Below are positions 17,938 to 26,526 of a DNA stretch of 64,000 nucleotides, piece after piece. The position numbers and the translations under genes are program-made. Numbering within the stretch: the stretch's first letter is position 1; each line of letters begins with the position of its first letter. Under the pieces are notes generated by a model that was not told the DNA's origin, did no database searches, and was given only the letters and a program-made list of their open reading frames with translations. The stretch is from Nitratireductor sp. XY-223. Its GTDB lineage: Bacteria > Pseudomonadota > Alphaproteobacteria > Rhizobiales > Rhizobiaceae. Location of the stretch: the NCBI RefSeq assembly GCF_004959855.1, contig NZ_SPNT01000006.1, positions 248,001-312,000 of the forward strand. The letters run 5' to 3'.

Positions 17938-18489
17938 ATGATGGTTGATCAAACGCTGAAGGAAACCTTGCTGGATTCCATCCGAACCATACCGGACTAC
18001 CCGAAACCGGGCATCATGTTCCGCGACATCACGACGCTGCTCGGCAATCCGAAGGCCTTCCGGCGATCCGTCGACGAGCTGGTACATCCCTATGCGGGCA
18101 CCAAGATCGACCAGATCGCCGGCATCGAGGCGCGCGGCTTCATCCTTGGCGGCGCCGTCGCCCACCAGCTTTCCGCCGGCTTCGTGCCGATCCGCAAGAA
18201 GGGCAAGCTTCCCTACGAAACCGTACGGATCGCGTACAGTCTCGAATACGGCGTCGACGAGATGGAAATGCACAAGGACGCCGTTTCCGAGGGCGAGAAG
18301 GTTATTCTTGTCGACGACCTCATTGCCACCGGGGGTACGGCCGAGGGCGCCGTCAAGCTCCTGAGGCGCATGGGCGCGGACATCGTCGCCGCCTGTTTTG
18401 TCATCGACCTGCCGGATCTCGGCGGTCGCCAGAAACTCGAGGACCTCGGCGTGACGGTGCGCACCCTGGTCGAGTTCGAGGGCGACTAA
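17938..18489 (+). CDS. apt: Adenine phosphoribosyltransferase
   Basis: 183 residues from the ATG at 17938, which has GGGGAAAG about 7 nt upstream. It converts adenine and PRPP into AMP (purine salvage). Motifs: the opening [44 protein letters not shown] (flexible loop) and the PRPP-binding [18 protein letters not shown]. It lies just after the petABC terminator and so needs its own promoter or read-through. Confidence 0.97.
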   Translation: MMVDQTLKETLLDSIRTIPDYPKPGIMFRDITTLLGNPKAFRRSVDELVHPYAGTKIDQIAGIEARGFILGGAVAHQLSAGFVPIRKKGKLPYETVRIAYSLEYGVDEMEMHKDAVSEGEKVILVDDLIATGGTAEGAVKLLRRMGADIVAACFVIDLPDLGGRQKLEDLGVTVRTLVEFEGD

Positions 18490-18630
18490 CGATTCGACCG
18501 GGCCGAACGCCCGTAACGGAATCGGCCACCCTTGCCGGCCGTTCGAATTTCCCTATTTGCGACCCGTGCAGGGCATGAGCATTTTTGCCCGTCGATCCTG
18601 CATGCGGAAGATTGGCTGGTGAAGGGGCGC

Positions 18631-19194
18631 ATGCTCTGGTTGTTCAGCGCCATTGAAGAACTGGCTCCGGTCCTGGTGTTCTTTCTGGTGCAGCAATATT
18701 TCGGCTTTGCCGCCGGGCTGGTGGCGATGACGCTGCTGGTGGTCTTGCTCCTTGCTTTGTCATTCGGGCTGGGAAGGGCGGTGCCGCGTTTCGCGGTGAT
18801 CAGCACGGCCGTGTTCCTGCTCTTTTCGGTCCCGAGCATCCTGACCGGGGACAGTGCCTATTTTCAGGTCTCCGATACGATCCTCGACGGCATCTTCGCG
18901 GTCCTGCTTCTCGGGAGCTGGGCGCTTCGCTTGCCGCTGCTGAAATTCCTGTTTGAGCGCGTCTTCGCCATTACCGACGAGGCGTGGCGAATCTTATCCC
19001 TGCGGTGGGGCCTGCTGTTCCTTGTGCTCGCCTTCCTCAACGAGTTCTTCCGGCAGGGATTTTCCGTGGATGTATGGGCCCAATTCAAGCTCATCTCCAC
19101 CATCGCCATACTCGCCTTCGGCTGTTACCAGTTCACGCTCTCGGCCCGCATGCGGATCCGGGGTGAATCCAACCGGCTCGGCTTGCGGATATAA
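18631..19194 (+). CDS. yciB: YciB/IspZ-family inner membrane protein
   Basis: 187 residues from the ATG at 18631. It has five or six membrane helices. Family-like features are ELAPVLVFFLVQQYFGFAAGL near the start (compare FLPLVVFF in YciB) and the later RWGLLFLVLAFLNEFFRQ...WAQFKLISTIAILAF, which matches the NIYIAF...WVNFKVFGLT region of YciB. YciB has been linked to septation and envelope integrity, but its exact function is unsettled. An upstream GTG at 18619 is a possible alternative start. Confidence 0.7.
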   Translation: MLWLFSAIEELAPVLVFFLVQQYFGFAAGLVAMTLLVVLLLALSFGLGRAVPRFAVISTAVFLLFSVPSILTGDSAYFQVSDTILDGIFAVLLLGSWALRLPLLKFLFERVFAITDEAWRILSLRWGLLFLVLAFLNEFFRQGFSVDVWAQFKLISTIAILAFGCYQFTLSARMRIRGESNRLGLRI

Positions 19195-19244
19195 CTTCAA
19201 GGCATGATTCGCAGACGAGATTGCCGAAGACGGTCGGAAAACAA

Positions 19245-19835
19245 CTATTTTCCTTGCCAGCTCATGGACTCGCGGGTCCAGTTGAAGCGTTTCTGTACAA
19301 GGCCGAGATTGTGCGGGAAGGTGGGTTTTGCGGCCTGTTGAGCCATTTTGCCCGCTCTCCTGCGCCTCCGGATTTCGGCCTGCAGACCCTCGCGGCCGCG
19401 GCGCATCGCCCAGCGGTGATTTGCCGTGAAAACCGGCTTGAACAGCCTGATCAGACTGCGGATATAGGGTTGATAAACCGATGTGCGCCAGCGAATACGC
19501 ACAAGCGTGCGTTCTCCCGCCCCGCACAACCTGATGTCGCCCCGTCCGTCGAAATCACCCCATGTGAAAATGCGCATCTCGCGCCTTTCGTCCAGGCGAT
19601 CGATACGTGCCGTGAATTGAAACGTGTGCGGCAGCAGGCCCTTGGTATAGAAGCGCGCTGTCAGGCCAACCTTGTTGCGATCGCCTGCGGAAATGAGTTC
19701 GCCGCGCATGAAAACGGGCGACCACCATCTGGTGAGCGACATGGGATCGTCAAGGATGTCGAGGATCTCGTCCTCTCGCGCATCGAGCATCCATTCCGAT
19801 TCTATATCAAATGCAATCGAACTTTCCTGCCCCAT
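19245..19835 (-). CDS. SRPBCC-fold (polyketide cyclase-like) protein
   Basis: 196 residues from the ATG at 19835, chosen because GAGGA lies 9 nt upstream; an ATG at 19844 has none. The pattern IAFDIESEWMLDAREDEILDILDDPMSLTRWWSPVF, ending later in LVRIRWRTSVYQPYIRSLIRLFKPVFTANHRWAMRRGREGLQ, is that of START/SRPBCC ligand-binding proteins acting on hydrophobic compounds. The basic C-terminal tail (RRRRRAGKMAQQAAK) is unusual. It is divergent from the Att-like ABC operon, with two tandem palindromes between them. The ligand is unknown. Confidence 0.7.
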   Translation of the reverse strand: MGQESSIAFDIESEWMLDAREDEILDILDDPMSLTRWWSPVFMRGELISAGDRNKVGLTARFYTKGLLPHTFQFTARIDRLDERREMRIFTWGDFDGRGDIRLCGAGERTLVRIRWRTSVYQPYIRSLIRLFKPVFTANHRWAMRRGREGLQAEIRRRRRAGKMAQQAAKPTFPHNLGLVQKRFNWTRESMSWQGK

Positions 19836-20069
19836 CGATGCCATTCCTCGCAGCAACCGGAAGTGCGGCCTGGCCTTTCGCACCAACCGGCCTCGTTCTG
19901 CCCTCTGTTTCCAATGTAACGTCGCAATCGATTTTCTTTTAAATCGCGAATTGTTGCTTCCCGCAACAAGCAAAAAACCGGCGCTTGCGATCCGTTTTGC
20001 CGAAAGTCTGGCGCAGAACAGCAATCCTGCCCCTTCGGCTGCAGTATATGTTGCCGGGTCTCATCGACC

Positions 20070-20109
20070 AATACGCACAGATGCGTATTGTCGTACGCAC
20101 GGTTGCGTA
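20070..20109. promoter_or_regulatory. Two tandem palindromic operator sites
   Basis: AATACGCA-CAGA-TGCGTATT (20070-20089) and TACGCA-CGGT-TGCGTA (20094-20109) are two perfect inverted repeats with the same core TACGCA-N4-TGCGTA. Their centres are 22 bp apart, about two helical turns, so two dimers would bind the same DNA face. They lie 86 bp before the ABC ATPase start and 234 bp before the divergent SRPBCC gene. No regulator gene is adjacent. Confidence 0.65.
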
Positions 20110-20195
20110 TGTCCCGGCGATCCTGGCGCGACCGGGCATTTTCATCCGGGCCGCAAACCCTATAATCCAAACCAAAATCCAACACCGGGTCCGCC

Positions 20196-20852
20196 ATGCT
20201 GCTTGCCCTGCGCGATGTCAGGAAATCGTTCAATACCGAGGGAGGCCCGCTTGAAGTCCTCAAAGGCGTATCATTCGAGCTCGATGCCGGGCAACATCTG
20301 GCGCTGACCGGAGAGTCGGGCTCCGGCAAAAGCACGCTTTTGCACCTGATCGCGGGTCTGGACATGCCCGACAGCGGCGAGGTCAAACTGGCGGGAGCCG
20401 ATATTGCCCGCATGGACGATCCTCAGCTCGCCGCGGTCCGGCGTGGAAAGATCGGGCTGGTTTTCCAGCAGTTCAACCTCATTCCTTCGATGACGGTTGC
20501 CCAGAACCTTTCCTTCCATGCCCGGCTGGCCGGCAGGCTCGATTCCGAATGGAACGCGCGGCTGACCGAGCGGCTCGGCCTCACCGAATGCCTCGGACGT
20601 TATCCCGAACAGCTTTCCGGCGGGCAGCAGCAGCGGGTTGCGATCGGCCGCACACTTGCCGCCAGGCCGGGGCTGATCCTCGCCGACGAGCCGACCGGCA
20701 ATCTCGACGAGGACACGGGCGATGTGGTCATCGAGCTGATGCTGGAGCTTGTGAGCGACGTGAATGCCGGCTTCATACTCGTTACCCATTCGACCCGCCT
20801 TGCCGGATTTCTGCAGCGGCGCCTGCACCTGACGCACGGTCGGCTTCAATGA
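20196..20852 (+). CDS. ABC transporter ATPase, LolD/AttE-like
   Basis: 218 residues, a single nucleotide-binding domain of the MacB/LolD type. Motifs: Walker [11 protein letters not shown]-loop [17 protein letters not shown], signature [16 protein letters not shown], Walker [13 protein letters not shown] and switch VTHS. It overlaps the permease gene by 4 bp (ATGA), so translation is coupled. With the FtsX-type permease and the secreted AttH-like protein it forms an AttEFGH-type set, in which the transporter probably drives mechanotransmission or lipid/lipoprotein handling at the inner membrane. The substrate is not established. Confidence 0.9.
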   Translation: MLLALRDVRKSFNTEGGPLEVLKGVSFELDAGQHLALTGESGSGKSTLLHLIAGLDMPDSGEVKLAGADIARMDDPQLAAVRRGKIGLVFQQFNLIPSMTVAQNLSFHARLAGRLDSEWNARLTERLGLTECLGRYPEQLSGGQQQRVAIGRTLAARPGLILADEPTGNLDEDTGDVVIELMLELVSDVNAGFILVTHSTRLAGFLQRRLHLTHGRLQ

Positions 20853-23251
20853 TCGCCGCGGGATTCGCAGCCCTTTTGTCGCACTGGCGCTACCGGCCGC
20901 TGCAGCTTGCGATCCTGATCTGCGGACTGGCGCTGGCGACGGGCCTGTGGACGGGCGTGCAGGCGATCAACAGCGAGGCGCGGTCGAGTTACAGCCGGGC
21001 AGCGTCCGTTCTTGGGCAGGACACGTTGCAGCAACTGCAGTCCGAAAGCGGCGGACCGATCGCCGCAGAGCGCTTCGTCGCATTAAGGCGCGCCGGCTGG
21101 TTGGTCTCCCCCGTCGTCGAAGGAACCCTGCGCCTGGGGCGGACCCGCGTGCGGGTGATGGGTATAGACGTCTTTACCCTGCCGCGGGGGGCCGCTCCGC
21201 TCGGGCTTTCGGGCGGCGGCGACGTTGCCGGCTTCGTCGCGGTCGACGGCCTCATCCTCGTCCACCCCGAAACCGCCGCGGCGCTTGGCGACAGCGGCCT
21301 CAATCTGCGCACTTCGCTGCAAGTGGCGCCGGGGACGCTGATGGCCGATATCCCGACCGCGTGGTCGTTGCTCAAGCGGCACGATTTCGACTACATGCTG
21401 CTGGCACCGGACCAGCCCGCCGGACTTGCGCCGCTTTCCGAAATCGCCCCCGACCTGCGGCGTGTTCAACCGGACCCGCAGGGGGACATTGCCCGGCTGA
21501 CGGACAGTTTTCACCTCAACCTGACCGCCTTCGGCTTTTTGTCATTTGCCGTTGGGCTGTTCATCGTCCATGCAACCATCGGCCTTGCCTTCGAGCAGCG
21601 GCGCGCCGTGATCCGCACGCTGCGGGCGCTGGGAATGCCCAACCGCGCCATCGTCCAGCTGTTGCTTGCCGAAACCGTTTTGCTGGCGTTGATCGCCGGC
21701 CTGCTCGGCGTGGTGCTCGGCTACGGCATCGCGGCGATGCTGCTGCCGGACGTCGCGGCGACCCTTGCCGGCCTCTACGGTGCATCCGTGCCCGGATCGC
21801 TCACCTTGCGACCGGACTGGATACTGACCGGCCTGGCGATTGCCTTCGCCGGCGCCTTTCTCGCTGTCGGGCAGGGCCTGTGGCGCATCGCGCGCCTGCC
21901 GCTCCTCGCGCCAGCCCAACCCCGTGCCTGGGCAATGGCAAGCCGGAGGAACGTCGGTTGGACCGCGCTGAGCGGAGCGGTCCTTCTGCTGGCGGCGCTG
22001 GTATTGGCCTGGTTCGGGCGCGGTCTGGCGTCGGGCTTCCTAACGCTCGGTGCGTTGCTTCTCGGCGCCGGGTTGCTGTTGCCCGGGTTTCTGACCCTGG
22101 TTCTCGGGCTCGGTGCACGCACATCCCGCTCGGCGATGGCCGAGTGGGTGTGGGCGGACATGCGACAGCAGGTGCCGGGCCTGTCGCTGGCGCTGATTGC
22201 GCTGATGATCGCACTGGCCGCAAATGTCGGCGTCAGCACCATGGTTGCATCGTTCCGGTACACCTTTACGGGCTGGCTCGACCAGCGCCTCGCTTCCGAG
22301 CTTTATGTTTCGGCCGGCGATGAAGCCGAGGCCGAGGCGTTGCGGGCGTTTCTTGCCGAACGCGCGGATGCGGTGCTGCCGATCCGGACGATCGAGATCG
22401 AAATCGGCGGGACGCCGGTATTTCTCTACGGCATTGCCGATCATGCCACCTACCGGGATCACTGGCCGCTGCTGGAAAGCACGGGGGACGTCTGGGACCG
22501 GGTGGCCGCGGGCAATGGCGCATTGATCAACGAACAGCTGTTCCGGCGCGGCGGCTTCCGATTGGGCAATCGTGTCCGGATAGCGCCGGACTGGACGGAG
22601 GAGGTCGTCGGAATCTATTCCGACTACGGCAATCCGACCGGACAGATGATCGTCAACCATGACCGGTTCATGGATTATTTTCCGGACGTTCCGAAACTGC
22701 GCCATGCCGTCCGCGTGCCACCGGAAGATGCCGATATGCTGGCCGATGCGCTGGTCCGCGAATTTGGTCTGTCCCCCGGCAATATTCTCAACCAGGCCGA
22801 CCTGAAGCGGTTTTCGTTGCGTGTGTTCGACCGTACATTCGTGGTCACGGGCGCGCTCAACACGCTGACGCTCGGCATTGCCACGTTCGCCATTCTCGCC
22901 AATCTGCTGACGCTGTCCTCTATGCGGCTGATGCAGCTTGCGCCGGTCTGGGCAGTCGGCACGACGCGGGCCCGGCTCGCCCAGCTTGAATTGCTCCGAA
23001 CGCTCGGCCTTGCGGTTCTGACCTGGCTCCTGGCGCTGCCCGTCGGGCTGCTGCTTGCATGGGTGTTGCTGGCCGTCGTCAATGTCGAGGCGTTCGGCTG
23101 GCGCCTTCCGATGCACCTGTTTCCTGTCGACTGGTTCCGGCTCCTGGTGCTGGCGGTTTTGGCGGCTGGTATCGCGGCAGCCATCCCGGCGTGGCGCCTT
23201 GCGCGGGCCCAGCCCGCCAACTTTCTCAAGGTCTTCGTCCATGAACGCTAA
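20849..23251 (+). CDS. FtsX-type ABC permease (fused AttF/AttG-like)
   Basis: 800 residues starting at the ATG at 20849, which overlaps the ATPase stop. An N-terminal helix (PLQLAILICGLALATGLWTGVQAINSEA) and a periplasmic domain come first, then helices at about residues 225-340 with FtsX-like GLAFEQRRAVIRTLRALGMPNRAIVQLLLAETVLLALIAGLLGV. A second half follows with DMRQQVPGLSLALIALMIALAANVGVSTMV, another periplasmic domain, and C-terminal helices resembling FtsX again. Two permease units in one chain explain the length. It acts with the upstream ATPase and the AttH-like protein that follows with an 11-bp overlap. Confidence 0.88.
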   Translation: MIAAGFAALLSHWRYRPLQLAILICGLALATGLWTGVQAINSEARSSYSRAASVLGQDTLQQLQSESGGPIAAERFVALRRAGWLVSPVVEGTLRLGRTRVRVMGIDVFTLPRGAAPLGLSGGGDVAGFVAVDGLILVHPETAAALGDSGLNLRTSLQVAPGTLMADIPTAWSLLKRHDFDYMLLAPDQPAGLAPLSEIAPDLRRVQPDPQGDIARLTDSFHLNLTAFGFLSFAVGLFIVHATIGLAFEQRRAVIRTLRALGMPNRAIVQLLLAETVLLALIAGLLGVVLGYGIAAMLLPDVAATLAGLYGASVPGSLTLRPDWILTGLAIAFAGAFLAVGQGLWRIARLPLLAPAQPRAWAMASRRNVGWTALSGAVLLLAALVLAWFGRGLASGFLTLGALLLGAGLLLPGFLTLVLGLGARTSRSAMAEWVWADMRQQVPGLSLALIALMIALAANVGVSTMVASFRYTFTGWLDQRLASELYVSAGDEAEAEALRAFLAERADAVLPIRTIEIEIGGTPVFLYGIADHATYRDHWPLLESTGDVWDRVAAGNGALINEQLFRRGGFRLGNRVRIAPDWTEEVVGIYSDYGNPTGQMIVNHDRFMDYFPDVPKLRHAVRVPPEDADMLADALVREFGLSPGNILNQADLKRFSLRVFDRTFVVTGALNTLTLGIATFAILANLLTLSSMRLMQLAPVWAVGTTRARLAQLELLRTLGLAVLTWLLALPVGLLLAWVLLAVVNVEAFGWRLPMHLFPVDWFRLLVLAVLAAGIAAAIPAWRLARAQPANFLKVFVHER

Positions 23252-24302
23252 GCTCCTCGCACTGCCGCTTGTCCTGTTGACCTACGGTGCGCTTGCACAG
23301 GGCTTTGCAGGTCTTGGAACGGATGCGGAGGGATTCTCGGTGCCTGAAGCAGGGCGGGAACTGTCCTTTCCGCGCGATCACGGGCCACATCCCGATTTTC
23401 GCATCGAATGGTGGTACCTGACCGCCAATCTGAAAGGCGAAAACGGCGCCGATTACGGGCTGCAATGGACGTTGTTCCGCTCCGCCCTGCGGCCGGAGGC
23501 GGGTGAAGGCTGGTCCGCGTCCCAGACATGGATGGCGCACGCCGCCGTGACGACGGACAATAGCCATTTTTCAACCGAACGCTTTGCCCGTGGCGGTATC
23601 GGACAGGCCGGCGTAAGGGCCGAGCCGTTCTCGGCTTGGATCGATGACTGGCGGATGACCAGCCGGGCGGCACCCGGCGAAGACCCGCTCGCGGCGCTTG
23701 AGGTTTTCGCGCGGGGTCCGGACTTTACCTATGACATCGCATTGACCGCGTCGGGTCCGCTGGTTCTGCATGGCGAAAACGGCTTCTCGGTCAAATCGGC
23801 GTCCGGTCAGGCGAGCCACTATTATTCGCAGCCCTTCTACTCGGTCAGGGGCACGATCGACCTGCCGACCGGCCGGCTTCAGGTCAGCGGCCAGGCCTGG
23901 CTCGACCGCGAGTGGTCATCGCAACCGCTCGACCCGGACCAGACAGGCTGGGACTGGCTTTCACTGCATTTCGATGACGGCGCGAAACTGATGGGATTCC
24001 GGCTGCGCAGCCGCAGTGCCGAGGCCTTCACCTCGGCCACCTGGATCGGTCCGAACGGAAAAACCACCTCCTATGGCGACGGTGCGCTGAAGATGACGCC
24101 GGGGCGGCTGCAGAAGGTGGCGGGCCGCGAAGTGCCCGTCGAATGGCGGCTGCAACTTGCCGAGCACGATCTCGATATCACCGTCGAAGCCATCAATCCG
24201 AATAGCTGGATGCACACACTGGTTCCCTATTGGGAAGGACCCGTCACGGCGCAGGGCAGCCGCAACGGCCGGGGTTATCTCGAGATGACCGGCTATGAAT
24301 GA
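23241..24302 (+). CDS. AttH/CrtC-like secreted lipocalin-family protein
   Basis: 353 residues from the ATG at 23241, overlapping the permease by 11 bp. It has a signal peptide (MNAKLLALPLVLLTYGALAQ) and the family opening FPRDHGPHPDFRIEWWYLTANLKGENGADYGLQWTLFR. The double lipocalin-like fold is shared by AttH and carotenoid hydratase CrtC. WLDREWSSQPLDPDQTGWDWLSLHFDDG is the conserved core. Since it lies in an ABC operon and no carotenoid genes are nearby, AttH-type function is preferred over hydratase activity. A role in envelope lipid handling is inference. Confidence 0.85.
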   Translation: MNAKLLALPLVLLTYGALAQGFAGLGTDAEGFSVPEAGRELSFPRDHGPHPDFRIEWWYLTANLKGENGADYGLQWTLFRSALRPEAGEGWSASQTWMAHAAVTTDNSHFSTERFARGGIGQAGVRAEPFSAWIDDWRMTSRAAPGEDPLAALEVFARGPDFTYDIALTASGPLVLHGENGFSVKSASGQASHYYSQPFYSVRGTIDLPTGRLQVSGQAWLDREWSSQPLDPDQTGWDWLSLHFDDGAKLMGFRLRSRSAEAFTSATWIGPNGKTTSYGDGALKMTPGRLQKVAGREVPVEWRLQLAEHDLDITVEAINPNSWMHTLVPYWEGPVTAQGSRNGRGYLEMTGYE

Positions 24303-24403
24303 CGCCACGACGGTCCCAGTGGGTCGTTTTGACGCGTTGTCCGTTGACGGCCGTGTCCTATCTCCGGGTTAAACCCATATGAGCCAATCCGGTGCCGACA
24401 AAG

Positions 24404-24892
24404 ATGTTTGGAACCATGAATGCCGGACCCGAGGTCAAGGCCTCGGCTCTGCCGAGCGAAAGCCACTTGCACGGCCACATGGCGCGCGGCGATTTCCTTG
24501 ATTGCTACAGTGTCGAATCCGCAATGACGCCGAGGCAGGCTGCCGAAATCATAACCGAATTTCCGGGATGGGCCCGGTTTCTCGTTCTCGTGCGACGCGT
24601 CGTGACAGCACCCTTCGGATTGTCCAATGACGGACCGCAGGCGCGCGACAAAATCGGTCCATTCCCGGTGGAAGCGGAAACGGAATCGGAACTGATCGCC
24701 GGGTTAAACGACAAGCACCTCGATTTCCGCGTATCGGTTTTTTCCGACGGCGGCCGTGTCTCGCTGGCGACCTGGGTGCATCCGCACAATATCGGCGGCC
24801 GGCTTTACCTTGCGGTCATCCTGCCGTTTCACATCCTGATTGCCCGGAACGCGCTGGCGCGCGTTGGGTCAACGTCAAAGCCGCAAATCTGA
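24404..24892 (+). CDS. DUF2867-family protein
   Basis: 162 residues from the ATG at 24404; GTG 24392 and ATG 24416 are alternative in-frame starts and none has a strong ribosome binding site. Features: AMTPRQAAEIITEFPGWARFLVLVRRVVTAPFGL, then DKIGPFPVEAETESELIAGLNDKHLDFRVSVFSDGGRVSLATWVHPHNIGGRLYLAVILPFHILIARNAL, the DUF2867 pattern. Function unknown. The C-terminal VILPFHILIARNAL is hydrophobic, suggesting membrane association. It converges on the MaoC pair with a 7-bp gap. Confidence 0.7.
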   Translation: MFGTMNAGPEVKASALPSESHLHGHMARGDFLDCYSVESAMTPRQAAEIITEFPGWARFLVLVRRVVTAPFGLSNDGPQARDKIGPFPVEAETESELIAGLNDKHLDFRVSVFSDGGRVSLATWVHPHNIGGRLYLAVILPFHILIARNALARVGSTSKPQI

Positions 24893-24899
24893 TCTCGAT

Positions 24900-25367
24900 C
24901 TAGATTCGCACCAGCACCGCGCTGTCGAAGGCGATCACCTCATCGCCGTCCTGGTTGAAGCCCTCGGATTTCAGCTCGACGATGCCCCATTCGGGCTTTG
25001 TCTTGCGCTGCCTGGCCGACAGGAAGGTGTTGAAGTACCGGATCGTGTCGCCGGCATAGACGGGCCTCAGCCATTTCAGGTTGCGGAAGCCGGGGGAGGG
25101 GCCCATGACCGGTACCTGCCTGCCTGCGGCCTTCAGGTCTGCCAGCCAGCGGTCGCGGTATTCGATGTTCTTCTTCATCCACACCGCCGTCGTGTGCCAG
25201 CCCGAGGCGCACAGGGCGCCAAGCAACGAATGTCGGGCCGCCTCTTCGTCCAGATGGAAGGGCTGCGGATCGAATTTTTTTGCAAATGCGATAATCGCTT
25301 CCGGGGTGAAGGTGTAGGTGCCCAGGTCCGCACGCCGGCCGATTTCGAATGCGTCGAGACCGCTCAT
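24900..25367 (-). CDS. MaoC-like hot-dog dehydratase (second of pair)
   Basis: 155 residues. The hot-dog fold hydratase pattern is clear: FAKKFDPQPFHLDEEAARHSLLGALCASGWHT carries the (R)-hydratase-type catalytic Asp and His (D-P-Q-P-F-H). It overlaps the upstream MaoC gene by 4 bp (ATGA), so the two are co-translated and probably form a heteromer or act in series on acyl-CoA thioesters. The exact substrate is unknown. Confidence 0.85.
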   Translation of the reverse strand: MSGLDAFEIGRRADLGTYTFTPEAIIAFAKKFDPQPFHLDEEAARHSLLGALCASGWHTTAVWMKKNIEYRDRWLADLKAAGRQVPVMGPSPGFRNLKWLRPVYAGDTIRYFNTFLSARQRKTKPEWGIVELKSEGFNQDGDEVIAFDSAVLVRI

Positions 25368-25846
25368 CGGCTTTCCCCTTCGTCCCGACAGGCAAAGAAA
25401 CCGGAGTTCTCCGACGCACAGACCAGCTCGCCGCGCTGGTTGTAGATCTCGTGGCGAAAGGCGACGGCGCCGATACCAGGGCGCGACTCAAGGCGCCTCG
25501 AAGACTGGACCGTTGACGTGCCGCGCAGCGTGTCGCCGGCGAGCACCGGACGCTTCCATTCGCAGCTGTCGACACCCGGCGCGCCCTGGGACGTGGAATT
25601 GCCGATATAACCGTCGATGAACATGCGCATGATCATCGAACAGGTGTGCCAGCCGGAGGCCGACAGGCCGCCAAGGATGCTCGCCTTTCCGGCGGCCTCG
25701 TCGAGATGCATGGGCTGTGGGTCGAATTCGCTGGCAAAGGCGATAATTTCCCCGGCGCTGACCGGATAGGGGCCGAGTTCGAACCGGCTTCCGGGCTTGA
25801 AGTCCTCGAAGGCGAGTTTCTTCGCTGGGTCCTGTTGATTGTTCAT
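25364..25846 (-). CDS. MaoC-like hot-dog dehydratase (first of pair)
   Basis: 160 residues from the ATG at 25846. The frame stays open far upstream to 26743, but that extension is antisense to other genes and lacks coding character. The motif FASEFDPQPMHLDEAAGKASILGGLSASGWHT mirrors its partner and places the hydratase Asp/His. KLAFEDFKPGSRFELGPYPVSAGEIIAFA is the usual opening. Together with the overlapping downstream gene it probably hydrates or dehydrates acyl-CoA thioesters. Confidence 0.87.
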   Translation of the reverse strand: MNNQQDPAKKLAFEDFKPGSRFELGPYPVSAGEIIAFASEFDPQPMHLDEAAGKASILGGLSASGWHTCSMIMRMFIDGYIGNSTSQGAPGVDSCEWKRPVLAGDTLRGTSTVQSSRRLESRPGIGAVAFRHEIYNQRGELVCASENSGFFACRDEGESR

Positions 25847-25884
25847 GGTTGACCTTATGCCGCGATCCGTGCGGTTTGTCAGCC

Positions 25885-26472
25885 TCAAAGTTGCGCGATC
25901 ACGCCGAAATAGAGCGGCGGGCCGAGATATGCGATGACTGCGAGCACCAGCAGCGCGCGGACCCATAGCGCGTGGAAACGCCGCCAAAGGATGAAGCTCA
26001 ACAGGATGCCGATGCCGATCTCGACCAGCGCGAAGAGATTGCCGTTGTGGCTCGGGTTCCAGTAGGAAACCGGCGAACGGAAGCGCCAGTCGGAGAACGG
26101 CCAGAAATGGGCGTGGGCGTCGTTGACATGGACGGGCAGGTCGGTGGCCAGGTGAATGAGCGCGGCGAGGGCGAAGAATGTCAGAAGCGCCGCCGGGCGC
26201 AGCCATCTCGATGCGACAAGGCCGATCAGAAGTACGAGAACATAAAGCGGCGCGGAATTGCCGACGGTGACCGCGTCCGACCAGGGCGGCTGAAAGTAAA
26301 GCTCGGACCACACGGTGCGCTCGGGGACGCCGGCGAATTTCGACCACACAAACAGCGTGTAAATGGCGAGATCGGGCACCAGCGCGCCGGCAATGACCGC
26401 CGTGTTGCGGGCCGGCTCGCCGGGTTTCGCCAGGATGGCGGCGGCCAGCAGCACATGGGTCTGGGTGTTCAT
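25885..26472 (-). CDS. DUF457-like inner membrane metal-dependent hydrolase
   Basis: 195 residues from the ATG at 26472. It opens MNTQTHVLLAAAILAKPG, then GALVPDLAIYTLFVWS, and later HLATDLPVHVNDAHAHFWPFSDWRFRSPVSYW. The placement of His, an Asp after a proline, and an HxxxD motif between membrane helices is that of YdjM/DUF457 proteins. About five membrane helices are visible. Some databases label rhizobial relatives cobalamin biosynthesis protein CobQ, but nothing here resembles CobQ. The substrate is unknown. Confidence 0.6.
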   Translation of the reverse strand: MNTQTHVLLAAAILAKPGEPARNTAVIAGALVPDLAIYTLFVWSKFAGVPERTVWSELYFQPPWSDAVTVGNSAPLYVLVLLIGLVASRWLRPAALLTFFALAALIHLATDLPVHVNDAHAHFWPFSDWRFRSPVSYWNPSHNGNLFALVEIGIGILLSFILWRRFHALWVRALLVLAVIAYLGPPLYFGVIAQL

Positions 26473-26526
26473 GGATGGCAACATTGCAACGCCGGTGCTG
26501 GCGTTGCAACAGGTGTTGACGCGACT

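Noticed and set aside
23055-23240. N-terminal extension of the AttH-like protein
   Set aside because: It lies inside the permease gene; the ATG at 23241 begins a clear signal peptide.
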